DNA of 64,000 nt from CAVQSS01 sp963746605 (GTDB lineage: Bacteria > Desulfobacterota > RBG-13-43-22), in assembly GCA_963746605.1 (NCBI GenBank), contig CAVVCH010000061.1, positions 186,001 to 250,000 on the forward strand, given 5' to 3'. Under the pieces are notes generated by a model. The model saw only the letters and a program-made list of their open reading frames with translations. It was not told the DNA's origin and ran no database searches. Made by a program: the position numbers and the translations under genes. Positions 26,137 through 35,805 of the stretch are shown piece after piece. The first letter of the stretch is position 1. Each line of letters opens with the position of its first letter.

Positions 26137-27933
26137 ATGGAAAACATCCGCAATTTCAGCATAATCGCCCACATTGACCACGGTAAATCCACCCTGGCCG
26201 ACCGGCTGATCCAGTATGCCGGACTGGTGGAGGCCCGCCAGTTTCGGGACCAGATCCTGGATACCATGGATATCGAGCGGGAACGGGGGATCACCATCAA
26301 GAGCCAGACCGTCAGCCTGCCCTATACCAGCCTGAAAGGAGGGGAATATACCCTCAATCTTATCGACACTCCCGGCCATGTGGATTTTTCGTATGAGGTG
26401 TCCCGGGCCCTGGCTTCCTGCGAAGGTGTGCTGCTGCTGATTGACGCGGCCCAGGGGGTTCAGGCCCAGACCCTGGCCAATATGTATGCGGCCCTGGAGC
26501 AGGATCTGACCATCATTCCGGTGATCAACAAGATCGACCTGCCCTCGGCCGACATCGAGCGGGTGAAGGAACAGATCGAGATCGACCTGGGCCTGGATTC
26601 CGACCAGGCCCTGCTCTGCTCGGCCAAGGAAGGGATCGGGATCAGGGAATTGCTGGAAGCCGTGGTGGAGCGCATCCCGCCGCCGAAAGGGAGTCCGGAA
26701 GCGCCCTTGAGCGCCTTGATCTTCGACGCCCATTACGATCCCTTCCGGGGAACCATCGTGAGCTGCCGGGTCTTCGATGGGGAGGTCAAGCCCGGCGACG
26801 TTATCCGTCTCATGTATAACGCCGCCACCTATCAGGTTGAAGAGACAGGGATCTTTCGCTTGCCTCGGGAGCCGCGGCCTCATCTCTCCGCCGGCGAGGT
26901 GGGGTACCTTATCGCCGGAATCAAAACCGTCAGCGATACCCGAATCGGCGATACGATCACCCTGGAGGCCCGCCCTGCGCCGGCCCCCTTGCCGGGTTTC
27001 AAGGAGGTGAAACCCGTGGTCTTCTCCTCGGTCTATCCCATCTCCTCCGAAGACTATCAATCCCTGGCCGAAGCCCTGGAGAAATATAAGCTGAACGACG
27101 CGGCCCTGATTTATGAGAAAGACTCCTCGGCCGCCCTGGGTCAGGGTTTCCGCTGCGGTTTCCTGGGCCTGTTGCACCTGGAAATCGTGCAGGAACGGCT
27201 GGAGCGGGAGTATAACCAGAACATCATCATGACCGTGCCCAGCGTCCAATATCGCTACACCCTCAAAACCGGGGAGCTGGTGCTGGTCGACAACCCCCAG
27301 TATTACCCGGACCCCATGAACATTGCCCTCTCCGAGGAGCCCTATATCCGGGCCAGCATCCTGATCCCGGACACCTACCTGGGGAATATCATGGCCCTCT
27401 GCCGGGAGCGGCGGGGGGATACGCCTCATTTCAACTATCCCACCCCGGGGCGCGTGGAGATCCTGGTTGACCTGCCTCTGGCCGAGGTCATCTACGATTT
27501 TTATGACAAGCTGAAAAGCCAGACCCGGGGCTACGGCTCTTTTGATTATGATTTTCTCGATTACCGGCCCAGCGACCTGGTCAAACTGGATATTCTGGTC
27601 AACGGCCAGAAGGTGGATGCCCTGTCGCTGATGGTCCATAAAGATCGGGCCCGACTCAGGGCCGTCCAAATCTGTGACCGCCTCAAGGAGGAGATCCCCA
27701 AGCAAATGTTCAAGATTGCCATCCAGGGAGCGATCGGTGGTACGATCATTGCCCGGTCCACCGTCTCCGCCTTCCGCAAAGACGTGACGGCCAAATGCTA
27801 TGGAGGCGACATTACCCGGAAAAGGAAGCTCCTGGAAAAACAGAAGGCCGGGAAAAAAAGGATGAAGATGGTGGGGGCCGTGGAAATCCCCCAAGGCGCC
27901 TTCGTGGCGGTTCTGAAGAGCGACACCGACTAG
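26137..27933 (+). CDS. lepA: Elongation factor 4 (back-translocating GTPase LepA)
   Basis: This ribosomal GTPase is thought to act in 30S maturation or rescue of stalled translocation. It has 598 residues from ATG 26137 (MENIRNFSIIAHIDHGKST), normal length. The G1 motif AHIDHGKS covers residues 11-18, with DTPGHVDFSYEV and NKIDLP following. The LepA-specific C-terminal domain is present (YGSFDYDF, GGDITRKRKLLEKQKAGKKR). The frame opens 66 bases earlier, inside the inverted repeat, and is rejected. No clear Shine-Dalgarno is seen. The flanking genes are not functionally related. Confidence 0.97.
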   Translation: MENIRNFSIIAHIDHGKSTLADRLIQYAGLVEARQFRDQILDTMDIERERGITIKSQTVSLPYTSLKGGEYTLNLIDTPGHVDFSYEVSRALASCEGVLLLIDAAQGVQAQTLANMYAALEQDLTIIPVINKIDLPSADIERVKEQIEIDLGLDSDQALLCSAKEGIGIRELLEAVVERIPPPKGSPEAPLSALIFDAHYDPFRGTIVSCRVFDGEVKPGDVIRLMYNAATYQVEETGIFRLPREPRPHLSAGEVGYLIAGIKTVSDTRIGDTITLEARPAPAPLPGFKEVKPVVFSSVYPISSEDYQSLAEALEKYKLNDAALIYEKDSSAALGQGFRCGFLGLLHLEIVQERLEREYNQNIIMTVPSVQYRYTLKTGELVLVDNPQYYPDPMNIALSEEPYIRASILIPDTYLGNIMALCRERRGDTPHFNYPTPGRVEILVDLPLAEVIYDFYDKLKSQTRGYGSFDYDFLDYRPSDLVKLDILVNGQKVDALSLMVHKDRARLRAVQICDRLKEEIPKQMFKIAIQGAIGGTIIARSTVSAFRKDVTAKCYGGDITRKRKLLEKQKAGKKRMKMVGAVEIPQGAFVAVLKSDTD

Positions 27934-27993
27934 GAGATGGAAGAGGGAAGATGGAAGAAGAGAGAAGAGAGAGGAGAAAAGGGAGAAAGAAAG
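27932..27993 (+). repeat. Purine-only tract after lepA
   Basis: Directly after the lepA stop the + strand is nearly all A and G for about 60 bases, built of GGAAGA and GAGAGA units. A similar tract follows tldE at 35804-35918, and both contain GAGGGAAGATGGAAGA. No gene or hairpin was recognised in it. Confidence 0.55.
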
Positions 27994-28019
27994 CCATAGT
28001 CAAAAAGGCGATGAATAGT

Positions 28020-28100
28020 GGAATGGTGGAATAATGGAAGCGAACCTGGAACTTAAAAAGGTCATGGATATTCCATTCTTCCATTATTCCATTATTCCCA
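28020..28100. repeat. Inverted repeat downstream of lepA
   Basis: GGAATAATGGAAG at 28028-28040 is the exact reverse complement of CTTCCATTATTCC at 28078-28090. Further GGAATGGT and CCATTATTCC units extend the arms. It is related in composition and layout to the element at 26031-26113. It could form a hairpin acting as a terminator for lepA or a leader for hemW. Confidence 0.6.
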
Positions 28101-28120
28101 GGGAACAGGTCTGATCGGTC

Positions 28121-29269
28121 ATGGAGGGCCGGAAGCATTCGGAAAGGAAGGACGTTGCGGTCGGCCCGGCCGGTCTGTACGTCCACGTTCCTTTTTGCCG
28201 GAGCAAGTGCCCCTACTGCCATTTCTATTCCACGGCCTCGTTGGACCTGATTCCGAACTGGCTGGAGGCGGTGAAGAAGGAGGCGCTCCTCTATCGGGGC
28301 CTTTTCAGTTCCTTTGATACCGTCTATTTCGGCGGCGGGACCCCCTCGCTGCTTTCCCCGGCCGCCCTGGGCAATTTGGTGGAATTCTTCCAGAACCGGT
28401 TTTGTCTTTCCGAAGATTGTGAGATTACCCTGGAAGCCAATCCGGGGGACCTGGATCGGAAGTCAGCCCGAGAAATCCGAAAAACGGGCATTAACCGTCT
28501 CAGCCTGGGCGTGCAGTCCTTTTCGGAGGAGGACCTGGTGTTCCTGGGCCGTCGGCACCGTGTTCCGGACGCCGTGCAGGCGATTGCGGCCGGTCGGTCG
28601 GCCGGTTTTGATAATCTGGGGATCGACTTAATTTTTGGACTCCCGGGACAAACAGCAAGCCGGTGGCAGGAGGCGTTGACCCAGGCCCTTTCTTTCCAAC
28701 CCGAACACATCTCCGCCTACCAGTTGACCCCGGAAGAAGGGACTCCTCTCGGGGAGGAAGCAGCCCAGGGCCGGGTCCGGTTGTGGGGGGAAGAGGAATC
28801 GGCCGAATCGTTTCTGGAAACCTCCCGAATCCTCGAAAGCGGAGGCTACCTGCATTATGAAGTTTCGAATTTTGCCCGGGGTGAAAATCGGATGTCCCGG
28901 CACAACCGGAAGTACTGGCAACAGGTCCCCTATTTAGGTTTGGGGCCTTCCGCCCATTCCTTCCTGAACCGCCGTCGTTGGTGGAACCCGGCTTCGCTGG
29001 AGGAGTACTTGGAGCGGCTCAGGGTGGGGCGACGGCCGACTGCCGGGGAGGAGCTTCTGTCCCTCGATCAACTAGGGCTGGAATCGTTACTGCTGGGCTT
29101 CCGAAATCGGGAGGGAGTGGCGGTTGATCAACTGCGGCTAAACCCGTCCAACCGGGCCGTCCTGGCCGAATTGGAGGCTTCCCAAAAATTAATTCGGCAA
29201 CAAGGCAGGCTGATCCCCACCCCCCGAGGCTACCTGCTGGCGGACCGTCTACCTTTATTTTTTTGTTGA
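28121..29269 (+). CDS. hemW: Heme chaperone HemW (radical SAM family)
   Basis: This protein is related to coproporphyrinogen III dehydrogenase HemN but acts as a heme-insertion chaperone. It has 382 residues. The radical SAM [4Fe-4S] ligands are C26, C30 and C33 in FCRSKCPYC, followed by the GGGTPS motif. The HemW signature HNRKYW is present and the HemN-specific N-terminal extension is absent. It probably loads heme into quinol oxidases and other cytochromes, which fits the cydAB genes further on. The reading frame starts at ATG 28121, 20 bp behind an inverted repeat. Confidence 0.9.
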   Translation: MEGRKHSERKDVAVGPAGLYVHVPFCRSKCPYCHFYSTASLDLIPNWLEAVKKEALLYRGLFSSFDTVYFGGGTPSLLSPAALGNLVEFFQNRFCLSEDCEITLEANPGDLDRKSAREIRKTGINRLSLGVQSFSEEDLVFLGRRHRVPDAVQAIAAGRSAGFDNLGIDLIFGLPGQTASRWQEALTQALSFQPEHISAYQLTPEEGTPLGEEAAQGRVRLWGEEESAESFLETSRILESGGYLHYEVSNFARGENRMSRHNRKYWQQVPYLGLGPSAHSFLNRRRWWNPASLEEYLERLRVGRRPTAGEELLSLDQLGLESLLLGFRNREGVAVDQLRLNPSNRAVLAELEASQKLIRQQGRLIPTPRGYLLADRLPLFFC

Positions 29270-29339
29270 GGCCGGTTCAAGAAAAACGTACTCTATTCCC
29301 AGGTCCGCAACGAGCAACCGCGAGGCCTGAAAATAAGGA

Positions 29340-29392
29340 TTGACCTCTGGAGGTCCTGGATACCGGATCAAGTCCGGCATGACTACCAAGGA
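29340..29392. repeat. Short dispersed-type palindromic repeat
   Basis: The stretch contains GACCTCTGGAGGTC (a perfect 14-base palindrome at 29342-29355) and then TGGATACCGGATCAAGTCCGGCATGAC, in which CCGGA and TCCGG face each other. Such intergenic GGATCAAGTCCGG units are familiar from many bacterial genomes. No gene overlaps. Confidence 0.5.
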
Positions 29393-29444
29393 AAAAGGCC
29401 TCAATAGCGGTGATCAATTTTATTTTCGTATTAAAAGGACAAGC

Positions 29445-30069
29445 ATGAAACGGATTCGAACAAGATTATGGCTGTTCACTTCTTTCTTATTAATCTGTTG
29501 CCTCTGGGCGAAGACCGGGGAAGGAGCCGGCATTGAACCATTCCGTTGGGGAATGACGTTGGAAGAGTTAACCCAAATATATTCGAAAATGGGATCTTCT
29601 GATTCCATACTGCGAGAAGATCCCAGCCGTTCAGTAATCGAACTTGCCTTATTCTCCCTTGAAATCTCTCAAAATCTCCCGGGGACGGGTTAAGGCCCTG
29701 ATTGAGGTAAAAAAATCCGCCGGTCCGGAAAGCATCGGGAAATTATTTGGTTATGCCTATGAAGGCCGATTTTTTTGCCGGGTGGAATTATTTAAACAAA
29801 CCCCCTGGTCTTCTTTCTCGGAGATCTCCCGGGCGCTAAAAGAAAAATTTCCTGAGGGGAAGGTTATTCGCAACCTCAGCGGTGCGAAGATCTTCAGCTA
29901 TTTTGAGTATCGGGGAAAGGACCTGTATGTCTTCTCCAATGAGGAAGGGGTCTATTATTTTGACCCGGAGACCTTACTTGCCGTGATCAGCGAAGAACAG
30001 AAGAACCTGGGTGAAAAAGAATCCAAAATGAGGGATGCGGAGCGTGAAATGATTCTGAAAGCACCTTAA
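29445..30069 (+). pseudogene. Secreted protein of unknown family, frameshifted tandem paralogue
   Basis: Unrecognised family. The start at ATG 29445 gives an N-terminal signal peptide (basic MKRIRTR, hydrophobic core, cut near AGA), then IEPFRWGMTLEELTQIY. The frame breaks at the AAA of 29662-29664: removing one A joins IELALFSLE to SLKISRGRVKALIEV, which aligns residue by residue with the next gene (IDLQIQPRQSVKI). Downstream matches include GKLFGYAYEGRFF against GRLFGYLWEGKLF and YYFDPETL against FFYDPPML. It is an exported protein of about 207 residues if repaired. No function can be given. Confidence 0.7.
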
Positions 30070-30129
30070 GTCCCTGGGCAACCATTCCGTAGTGGTGAGT
30101 TCAGCAACGATGATCAGGGAGAAAAAACG

Positions 30130-30741
30130 ATGGGATTTTTTAGAGTGGTTATCCTTATCGGTTGTCTGCTAGTCCCCTGGGAGGGATACGGCGATGAATT
30201 GCAGTTGTCCCCTTTGCGTTGGGGATTAAACCTGGAGGAGTTGAACCGCATCTATCAGGATCAGGTCAATCCCCAGGGGGAATTGAAACCGGATCTGCAG
30301 CGGTTCGAGATCGATCTTCAGATTCAGCCCCGCCAATCGGTCAAAATACCTAAAGGGGGACTGGTGGCCCTGATGGAAATTTCCAAAAACACGGGGTCAT
30401 CCGGGCTGGGCCGGCTGTTTGGTTATCTCTGGGAGGGAAAATTATTCGGGAAGGTCTATCTGTTTAAAGACCATCCGCACTTGACTTCCGCCGAAGCCGC
30501 GCTGCGTCTCAAGGCCCTGTATCCGGAGGGAAAGCTATTCCGCAAATTCACCGGCACGACCATGTCCCATCATTTCGAAATGGACTCCGATCGGCTGCTC
30601 ATTTTCATGAACGATCAAGGGATTTTCTTTTACGATCCCCCGATGCTGAAAAAGGTCCTCCAGGAAACGGAGAGAGAAAACGAAGAGCGTCGGAGAAGAG
30701 AAGGGGAAAGGAGATTCCTCGAACACAGGGGTCCGATTTGA
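30130..30741 (+). CDS. Secreted protein of unknown family, intact tandem paralogue
   Basis: Unrecognised family. It has 203 residues with a signal peptide (hydrophobic run after MGFFRVV, cleavage near GYGDE), then PLRWGLNLEELNRIYQDQ, a conserved WEGKLFGKVYLF patch, and a charged C-terminal helix rich in E and R. It duplicates the gene 60 bp upstream, which is frameshifted; the two share spacing and order of all visible motifs. AGGGAGAAAAA precedes the ATG. Secretion and tandem duplication suggest a periplasmic role, but the substrate is unknown. Confidence 0.75.
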   Translation: MGFFRVVILIGCLLVPWEGYGDELQLSPLRWGLNLEELNRIYQDQVNPQGELKPDLQRFEIDLQIQPRQSVKIPKGGLVALMEISKNTGSSGLGRLFGYLWEGKLFGKVYLFKDHPHLTSAEAALRLKALYPEGKLFRKFTGTTMSHHFEMDSDRLLIFMNDQGIFFYDPPMLKKVLQETERENEERRRREGERRFLEHRGPI

Positions 30742-30747
30742 AAGAGG

Positions 30748-30862
30748 GTTTGTTTGGTTGCGGATTATTTCGTTTGTTTCGAACGGCGCAAGGGTAAATA
30801 GATTTCTTTCCGGCTATCGGTTTATACCAAAAACCAGATAAACCGAAATAAACCAAACAAAC
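30748..30862. repeat. Nested inverted repeat (two arm pairs)
   Basis: GTTTGTTTGGTT at 30748-30759 is the perfect reverse complement of 30851-30862. A second pair, TCGGTTTAT at 30817-30825 and ATAAACCGA at 30838-30846, sits inside. Together they could fold into a long hairpin between the tandem paralogue and the enoyl-CoA hydratase gene, possibly ending transcription of the first. Confidence 0.6.
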
Positions 30863-30889
30863 GAAACGTTGTCAAAGGAACGCGTTCTA

Positions 30890-31655
30890 ATGCTGGTTCT
30901 CACCGAAAAAAATGGGCCGGTTACAACGATCATCCTGAACCGGCCGGAGGTGCGTAACGCCGTGGATCGACCGACGGCCGAGGCCCTGGTGGAGAGCCTT
31001 TCAGTCCTTTGAACGGGATGACGAGGCCCTGGTGGCGGTCTTGACGGGCGCCGGAGGCTGTTTCTGTGCCGGGGCCGACTTGAAGGCCATCAGCCAGGGA
31101 CGGGCCAATCGCTTCGAAGAAGACGGCGAAGGACCCATGGGACCCTCACGAATGTTCCTGTCCAAGCCGGTGGTCGCGGCGGTGGCCGGGTATGCCGTAG
31201 CCGGAGGACTGGAATTAACCCTGTGGTGCGATCTGCGGGTGGTCGAGCGAAATGCCGTCCTGGGGGTCTTTTGCCGCCGCTGGGGAGTACCCCTGATCGA
31301 TGGGGGCACGATTCGGTTACCGCGGCTGATCGGATTGTCCCGGGCCCTGGATCTGATCCTTACCGGCCGGCCGGTGGGGGCCGAAGAGGCCCTGCAGATC
31401 GGCTTGGCCAACCGCGTTGTCGAACCGGGACAGGCCCGGGAGGCCGCCGAGACCCTGGCCTTCGAGTTGGCCCGCTTTCCCCAACGATGCCTGCTGAGCG
31501 ATCGCCGCTCGGCTTATGAGCAATGCGACCTTTCTTGGATCGAGGCTTTGAAAAACGAATTTCGACGGGGCCGGGAAACCATTGAAAGCGGGGAGACCCT
31601 GGAAGGCGCAGAGCGTTTCCGCCAAGGGGCCGGGCGGCACGGGCTTTCGAATTAG
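30890..31655 (+). pseudogene. Enoyl-CoA hydratase/isomerase family protein, frameshifted
   Basis: This crotonase-fold protein of acyl-CoA metabolism has an unassigned substrate. The start ATG 30890 gives MLVLTEKNGPVTTIILNRPEVRNAVD, abbreviated here by family resemblance, and that frame ends at a TGA soon after. One extra base near 30991-30997 separates it from the second frame, which carries FQSFERDDEALVAVLTG, the oxyanion-hole motif GGCFCAGADLK and GGLELTLWCDLRV. Repaired length is about 255 residues, normal for the family. There is no operon partner: the following gene is on the other strand. Confidence 0.8.
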
Positions 31656-31669
31656 TCGGGAAGGCCTTT

Positions 31670-32296
31670 TTACTGTAGGATCCTGGTAATCCCCGAAATA
31701 ACGAATTGCACCCCCACGGCCATCAGGATCAGACCTAAGATTCGGGTGAGCAGGGCGGCCCCGGTTTCTCTCAGGATCTTGGCCAGATAGGCAGCAAAGG
31801 AAAGGATCAAGAATACCAGGATACTGTTGATCAAGATGCTTCCCACCAGCCAAACATTCAACCAGGGTTTTTCGGCTGTATGGGCCAAAACCACCACGGC
31901 CGCGATCGCCCCCGGACCGCTCAGCAATGGCATGGCCAGGGGAATCACCGACACATCCGCTTTTAGTAACCCGTCTTCCTCCTCCCGAACCGAGCTCTTC
32001 AATCCCGGCGTTCGGGCCCACAGCAGGTCGTAAGCCAATTTGATCAGAATCAGTCCGCCGGCTATTTCAAAGGCCTGGGGAGAAATCCCGAAATATCTCA
32101 GAATATAGTTACCGAAAAGGGTAAAGATAGACAGGATCGCAAAAACGGCAGCCCCGGCCTTCAGGGCGATCCGCCTTCGTTCCGGCGGTGATTTGCCGGG
32201 CGTGATCAACAGGAAAACCGGGATGGCTCCCAAGGGGTCAATGACCGCGAACAAAGAAATCAGTGTGGTCAGCAGGTAGGCGAGGCTTTCATCCAT
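31670..32296 (-). CDS. MarC family integral membrane protein
   Basis: This six-helix inner-membrane protein belongs to the MarC/YchE/YhgN family, whose role is unsettled. It has 208 residues. Conserved features are the N-terminal LISLFAVIDPLGAIPVFL and PLAMPLLSGPGAIAAVVVL in the middle, and the helices are hydrophobic throughout. It is transcribed opposite to its neighbours, ending 14 bp from the enoyl-CoA hydratase stop (convergent). Confidence 0.88.
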   Translation of the reverse strand: MDESLAYLLTTLISLFAVIDPLGAIPVFLLITPGKSPPERRRIALKAGAAVFAILSIFTLFGNYILRYFGISPQAFEIAGGLILIKLAYDLLWARTPGLKSSVREEEDGLLKADVSVIPLAMPLLSGPGAIAAVVVLAHTAEKPWLNVWLVGSILINSILVFLILSFAAYLAKILRETGAALLTRILGLILMAVGVQFVISGITRILQ

Positions 32297-32353
32297 TGTC
32301 TTATTAAGGTTTGGATTATTTAATCCGATAAAATATAAGTAAATTAATGAGCT

Positions 32354-33075
32354 TTGTCAAAAGGGAAACTCTTGCTGAAGATTTGTCTGGCCATCCAGAA
32401 AAAATTATTTTTGAGTCATTTTTTGGTCGTGCTGCTGGTTTCCAGCAGTATCGGTACCTATTTTTATCTCAGCGCTGCCGAAAGTCTGATGGCCAGCCTG
32501 AAGACCCGTCTGCAGAACAGCGCGGCCATGATCAGCCAGGTCGTTGATGCCGGCCGTCTGACTGAAATCAAAGGGCCGAAGGATATCCGGTCTCCGGTAT
32601 ATCTGGAACTGCTGCAGCTATTGCGATCCTTCAAGGAAGCTAATCCGGACATCGCCTTCCTTTACCTGATGCGGCGGGAAGGGCAGCGGGTTGTTTTTGT
32701 CGTGGATTCGGATGAGACGACGGACCAGGCCCTGCCGGGAAAGGAATACAAACGGACGAGGCCGGCGGGGCGGTGGTCGCTGAAAAAATACGAAGCCGGG
32801 TTGAAAAAGTGTCATTCCGCGACGGCGACCGGGAGTTCGGTTTGAGCCTGAGTTTCGGAGTGGCCGCCCATCGGCCCGATCAGAGCGCAGATGATTGTAT
32901 CAAGGCCGCCGATGCGGCCATGTACCGGGCCAAGAATAAGGGGAGAAACCGGGTGGAGATGGCCGAGAGCCCACAGCCGGAAAATTCTCCGATAGATCCC
33001 CAGGTGAGCCCCGAAGATACCGTTTCCCTAAATGCTCCAGAAAAATCTACCCTCCGACAACTTTGCGTTGTATAA
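32354..33075 (+). pseudogene. Membrane diguanylate cyclase remnant lacking the GGDEF core
   Basis: The first frame (TTG 32354) encodes a transmembrane segment (LFLSHFLVVLLVSSSIGTYF) and the start of an extracytoplasmic sensor domain ending near PGKEY. The second frame, from about 32757, reads EAGGAVVAEKIRSRVEKV, then LSLSFGVA and ADAAMYRAKNKGRNRV, which is the C-terminal quarter of a GGDEF domain. The active-site GG(D/E)EF half, the rest of the sensor and any HAMP region are missing, and the frames do not join. This looks like an internal deletion, so no cyclase activity is expected. The start codon is uncertain. Confidence 0.75.
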
Positions 33076-33108
33076 TCACAGAAATACTTCAATAGTCCAG
33101 AGGTAACC

Positions 33109-34497
33109 GTGTTTCAGAAGCTTACGGCTATTCTTTCCCCAATCGAGGCCGATTACGCCGACCTCCGTTACGAAATAATCGCCGACCTCCGTTACGAAAT
33201 AAAAAAAGAAACGGTAATCACCTTCAACGGACAGGACCTGACTCAGGTCGGGACGAATGCCACCGACGGGTTCGTACTCCGGGTGCTGAAACAGGGCGGG
33301 TTCGCTTCCGTGAGCTTTACCCGTGCCGAGCAGGGCGAATCCGCTGTCCGAACCGCCCTCGAGAATGCCCGTTTGCTGTCCCGCCATTTGCCGCGGCCGG
33401 TTGCTCTGGCAGCGGTTCCTGCCCTGGAAGAAATTTTTTTCCCTCCACTCCTGGAAGATCCCCGAAAAATCCCCCTGGAGGAAAAGATAGCCCTGACCCG
33501 TCATTACAACGGGATCCCCTATCGATCCGCGGGAATCGCCACTACCCAGATCCAGTATGCCGAGATTATCAGAGAGAAAACCTTCGTCAATTCGGAAGGA
33601 TCACGAATCCGGGAGGACCTGATCACCACCCGCCTGGGCGGCACGATCACCAGCCGGGAGGGGACGCTGACCCAGACGGTGCGGGTCGGCGGAGGAGGCA
33701 GCGACGGCTTTGCCTGTGTGAGAAACCAGGAGGGGGATTTCGAAGAAAAGACGAAAATTGCCCTGGATCTCCTGAAGGCCCAACCGGTCGAGGCCGGCAC
33801 CTACAATGTGATCCTGAATCCCGACCTGACCGGCGTTTTTACCCACGAGGCTTTCGGTCATTTCTCGGAGGCCGACCTGATCGAGGACGCCCCCTCCATG
33901 CGGGAGCGGCTGACCCTGGGGGCCGCTCTGGGTAACGAGCAGGTCAGCATCACCGACGATCCGACCCGGCCCGGCCAGTTGGGGTTTTACCGCTACGATG
34001 ACGAAGGGGTGGCCGCCCGGCCCACCACGCTGCTGCGCAAGGGGGTCCTGAGCGGCCGGCTCCATTCCCGGCGAACCGCGGCGGCATTCGGGGAGCCGGT
34101 CAGCGGGCACTGTGTGGCCGAAGATTACCGGTACCCGCCCATCATCCGTATGGGGACCATTTACCTGGAGCCGGGGGAAGAAGCCTTCGGGGAATTGCTG
34201 TCCGATCTGGGGGATGGCCTGTACCTGGTCAATGCCCTGGGCGGGCAGACCAGCGGGGAAAATTTCACCTTCGGGGCGGAATACGGCTATCGCGTCCGGG
34301 GCGGAAAGCTGCAGGAAATGGTCCGGGACGTCAATATATCCGGGAACCTCTACCGGACCCTGCAGCGGATCACCGGGGTGGGGAATGACCTGACGCTGAG
34401 CCGGACCGGGGGCTGCGGAAAAGGCCAATTGAATGTGCGTTCCTGCCACGGGGGTCCCCATGTCCTGGTGGAGCAACTGGTGATCGGAGGCCGTTGA
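33109..34497 (+). CDS. tldD: Metalloprotease subunit TldD
   Basis: This is the catalytic subunit of the TldD/TldE protease, which in other bacteria processes modified peptides such as microcin B17 and degrades CcdA. It has 462 residues. The zinc-site motif HEAFGH lies at residues 246-251. Near the N terminus an 8-residue segment (ADLRYEII) is duplicated in tandem: bases 33157-33177 recur exactly at 33181-33201. The next gene, tldE, starts overlapping the stop codon, so translation is coupled. No precursor peptide gene was recognised nearby. Confidence 0.92.
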   Translation: MFQKLTAILSPIEADYADLRYEIIADLRYEIKKETVITFNGQDLTQVGTNATDGFVLRVLKQGGFASVSFTRAEQGESAVRTALENARLLSRHLPRPVALAAVPALEEIFFPPLLEDPRKIPLEEKIALTRHYNGIPYRSAGIATTQIQYAEIIREKTFVNSEGSRIREDLITTRLGGTITSREGTLTQTVRVGGGGSDGFACVRNQEGDFEEKTKIALDLLKAQPVEAGTYNVILNPDLTGVFTHEAFGHFSEADLIEDAPSMRERLTLGAALGNEQVSITDDPTRPGQLGFYRYDDEGVAARPTTLLRKGVLSGRLHSRRTAAAFGEPVSGHCVAEDYRYPPIIRMGTIYLEPGEEAFGELLSDLGDGLYLVNALGGQTSGENFTFGAEYGYRVRGGKLQEMVRDVNISGNLYRTLQRITGVGNDLTLSRTGGCGKGQLNVRSCHGGPHVLVEQLVIGGR

Positions 34498-35805
34498 TGG
34501 AACAACTTCTGAAACAGGCTGAAAAAGTCAGCGACCAGAGCGAGGTTTTTTTTCAGGAACAAAGATCGGACAGCGTCTCTTTCGAGAACGGCCGGCTGAA
34601 AAACATCGAAAGCAGCGATCAGAGCGGGATCAGCCTGCGACTGATCCGGGATGACCGTTTGGGTTTCGCCTATACCCGGAACCTGGAACATCCGGAGGAA
34701 CTCGTTCAAAATGCCCTGGCCACGCTGCCGGGCGGGGTGGAGGCCCGCTACCTTTTGCCCGGAGCGGTTTGCGCCGCCGGACGGCCGGGCCTATGACCCG
34801 GCCATTGAAGACCTGTCCAATACCAGGATGGTGGAGGAAGGGCAGCGCCTGGCTGCCTACCTGGAGGAGAGGACCGACGGGCAGGTCAACCTGACGATCC
34901 AGCGGTCGGTGACGCGCCTGCGGCTTATCAACAGCCGGGGCAGCGACCAGGATTGGAAGACTTCCAACTACGGGGTGCACCTCTCCCTGATGTATCCGGG
35001 GTCGTACAATGCCGTGGAAAGAAGCTGGACGGCCAAGAAATTTGAACCGGTTCCGGAGGCCCTGCCCGCGTTCATCCTGTCCCTCTATAACCGGTCCCGT
35101 TCGAAAGTGCGCCCGGCCGGGGGCCGCCTGAAATGCCTGCTCCTTCCGGAAACGCTGTACACCCTCATCTGGCGCATTCAGAGCGCCGCCAGCGGGAAAA
35201 ACGTTTACGAAAATATTTCACCCCTGAAGGACCGGATCGGAGAGCAGATATTCGCCGGGAGCCTGACCCTGGTCGACGACCCGCTCGACCCGGCGCGGCC
35301 CAACGCCCGGGGGTTTGACGACGAGGGGACTCCCTGCACCCGTTTTCCGGTTATTGAGCAGGGGATCTTGCGCAATTACTACTTCGATCTGGCCTATGCC
35401 GCCAAGCTGGGTGTTCCGCCTTCCGGGCATGGTTACCGGACCGCCCCCTGGGGCGGCGATGCCGTCTCCACCCGACCCAGGCCGGCCCTGGAGTATCTGG
35501 GCCTCGAACCGGGGCGGAGGACCTTTGATGAATTGCTGCGGTCCATGGACCGGGGCGTTGTGGTGGCCGGGGCCCTGGGGGCGCACAGCGGCAACATCCC
35601 CAACGGGGATTTTTCCTTCGGCCTGGCGCCCGGCATCTACGTGGAGGACGGTGAGATCGTCGGCGTCCTGGAAGAGGCCATGGTGGCTGGAAATATTTAT
35701 CAGGTCCTGCAAAACGTGATCGACCTGGAAGACCGGGTTCATCCGGCGCCGGCCGGTTATTATCCGGCCCTGTTGCTGGACGATGTTAGCGTGGCCATTG
35801 GGTGA
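34497..35805 (+). pseudogene. tldE: Metalloprotease partner subunit TldE/PmbA, frameshifted
   Basis: This is the non-catalytic partner of TldD. It starts at ATG 34497, overlapping the tldD TGA by one base. The first frame reads to YLLPGAV, and the second continues from PPDGRAYDPAIEDLS through NTRMVEEGQRL, GFDDEGTPCTRF and ALGAHSGNIPNGDFSFG, typical PmbA strings, to VSVAIG. One extra base in the TTT at 34768-34770 accounts for the shift. Repaired length is about 435 residues, as expected. If the shift is real, the TldD/E complex is not made. Confidence 0.85.

Noticed and set aside
26110..27894. 594-codon open frame opposite lepA
   Set aside because: It overlaps the certain lepA gene completely and has no recognisable protein features.
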